In this document: positions 6,859 to 7,486 of the stretch, one piece after another | How the letters are laid out: the number at the start of each line of letters is the position of its first letter | Position numbering within the stretch: position 1 is the stretch's first letter | Assembly (NCBI GenBank): GCA_003455235.1 | Contig: DMRT01000298.1 | Span: 1-7,486, forward strand | DNA length: 7,486 bases | Source of the DNA: Chitinophagaceae bacterium | GTDB lineage: Bacteria > Bacteroidota > Bacteroidia > Chitinophagales > Chitinophagaceae | Direction: 5' to 3' | The notes under the pieces: generated by a model | Seen by the model: the letters and a program-made list of their open reading frames with translations, nothing else | Databases searched by the model: none | What the model was told of the DNA's origin: nothing | Program-made: the position numbers and the translations under genes

Positions 6859-7486
6859 ATGAGCGTTAAATCATTACTTGCTGTCCTGCTTTTGACGGGC
6901 ACCACGGCAATCGCACAGGTAAAATCTCCCGGCGAATTTTTAGGATATCCCCTCGGATCAAAGTTCACACCTCACTACCGGATTGTAAATTATTTCAACC
7001 AGGCGGCCGCTGCCATGCCGCAGGTAATGAAACTGGAGAAGTACGGGGAAACCAACGAAGGGAGAGACCTGCTGCTGGCCTTTGTGTCTTCACCGGAAAA
7101 TATTTCCCGGCTGGAAGAAATAAGGAAAAACAACCTGCGGCTTACCGGGATACTGAAAGATAAAGGCGGTGACCTGTCGGCCCCGGTGATTGTATGGCTC
7201 AGTTTTAATGTGCACGGCAACGAAGCCAGTTCTTCCGAAGTGTCAATGAAGACATTGTATGAACTGCTCAATCCCGCCAATGCACAAACAAAAGAATGGC
7301 TGAAGAATACAGTGGTGATCATCGATCCCTGCCTGAATCCCGATGGAAGAGATCGCTATGTGAACTGGTTTAATCAAATGGTGGGTAAGGATGCCAACGC
7401 GGATGTATCAAGCCGGGAACACCGGGAACCCTGGCCGGGCGGACGGGTGAATCATTACAACTTTGACCTCAACCGCGACTGGGCCT
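6859..7486 (+). CDS. Exported M14 family zinc carboxypeptidase, partial at 3' end
   Basis: The frame is open from ATG 6859 to the window edge (209 codons); Bacteroidota relatives are commonly around 800 residues, so only the first quarter is likely seen. Residues 1-20 form a signal peptide (MSVKSLLAVLLLTGTTAIAQ), with probable cleavage after AIA, placing the enzyme in the periplasm or outside. The mature part opens with FLGYPLGSKFTPHYRIVNYF, followed by the M14 zinc motif H-x-x-E: His119 and Glu122 in NVHGNEASSSE. Then come the conserved NPDGRDRY (160-167) and the NRDW motif (206-209), whose Asn-Arg corresponds to the C-terminal carboxylate clamp Asn144-Arg145 of carboxypeptidase A. The third zinc ligand and the catalytic glutamate lie beyond the edge, so activity cannot be judged. 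The expected role is peptide trimming outside the cytoplasm. The start has the A-rich CAAACAAAAACG leader typical of the phylum. It is transcribed away from ggt. Confidence 0.92.
   Translation, partial: MSVKSLLAVLLLTGTTAIAQVKSPGEFLGYPLGSKFTPHYRIVNYFNQAAAAMPQVMKLEKYGETNEGRDLLLAFVSSPENISRLEEIRKNNLRLTGILKDKGGDLSAPVIVWLSFNVHGNEASSSEVSMKTLYELLNPANAQTKEWLKNTVVIIDPCLNPDGRDRYVNWFNQMVGKDANADVSSREHREPWPGGRVNHYNFDLNRDWA

Noticed and set aside
6990..7322. A 110-codon minus-strand open frame opposite the M14 peptidase gene.
   Set aside because: The plus-strand frame carries signal peptide, H-x-x-E, NPDG and NRDW motifs; the antisense frame is serine-rich and featureless.

Overview
The window reads as ordinary chromosomal DNA of a Bacteroidota bacterium, most likely of the Chitinophagaceae type. 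This rests on four observations: the very long Bacteroidetes-style TamB protein, a DUF1572/DinB-like protein, A-rich start regions without Shine-Dalgarno sequences, and upstream elements resembling the Bacteroidetes TTG...TAnnTTTG promoter. Base composition is moderate and even, with no insertion sequence, phage gene, CRISPR array, tRNA or rRNA in view.

Layout: positions 1 to about 4222 hold one uninterrupted minus-strand frame of 1407 codons, a TamB/AsmA-like inner-membrane to outer-membrane bridge protein. Its C-terminus runs off the left edge. It has no ATG near its 5' end and a membrane region predicted to contain three helices. A 135-bp intergenic gap follows, with a candidate promoter for tamB and a weak hairpin. 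Next come two minus-strand genes 32 bp apart: an exported gamma-glutamyltransferase (ggt, 6642 to 4921) and, downstream of it, a small DinB-fold DUF1572 protein (4888 to 4358). They are probably one ggt-DUF1572 transcript. A 216-bp divergent region separates ggt from a plus-strand gene for an exported M14 zinc carboxypeptidase (from 6859), which runs off the right edge. That divergent region carries candidate promoters in both directions, a perfect 9-bp-arm palindrome, and two smaller inverted repeats.

Functionally, the right half is a small peptide and thiol-peptide degradation neighbourhood: GGT removes gamma-glutamyl groups (for example from glutathione) outside the cytoplasm, and the M14 enzyme should trim peptides in the same compartment. 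The left half concerns envelope assembly or lipid transport. I found no convincing new defence, mobile or RNA system. The best leads are the unusual tamB start and N-terminal topology, the divergent control region, and a possible thiol link between ggt and the DinB-like gene.
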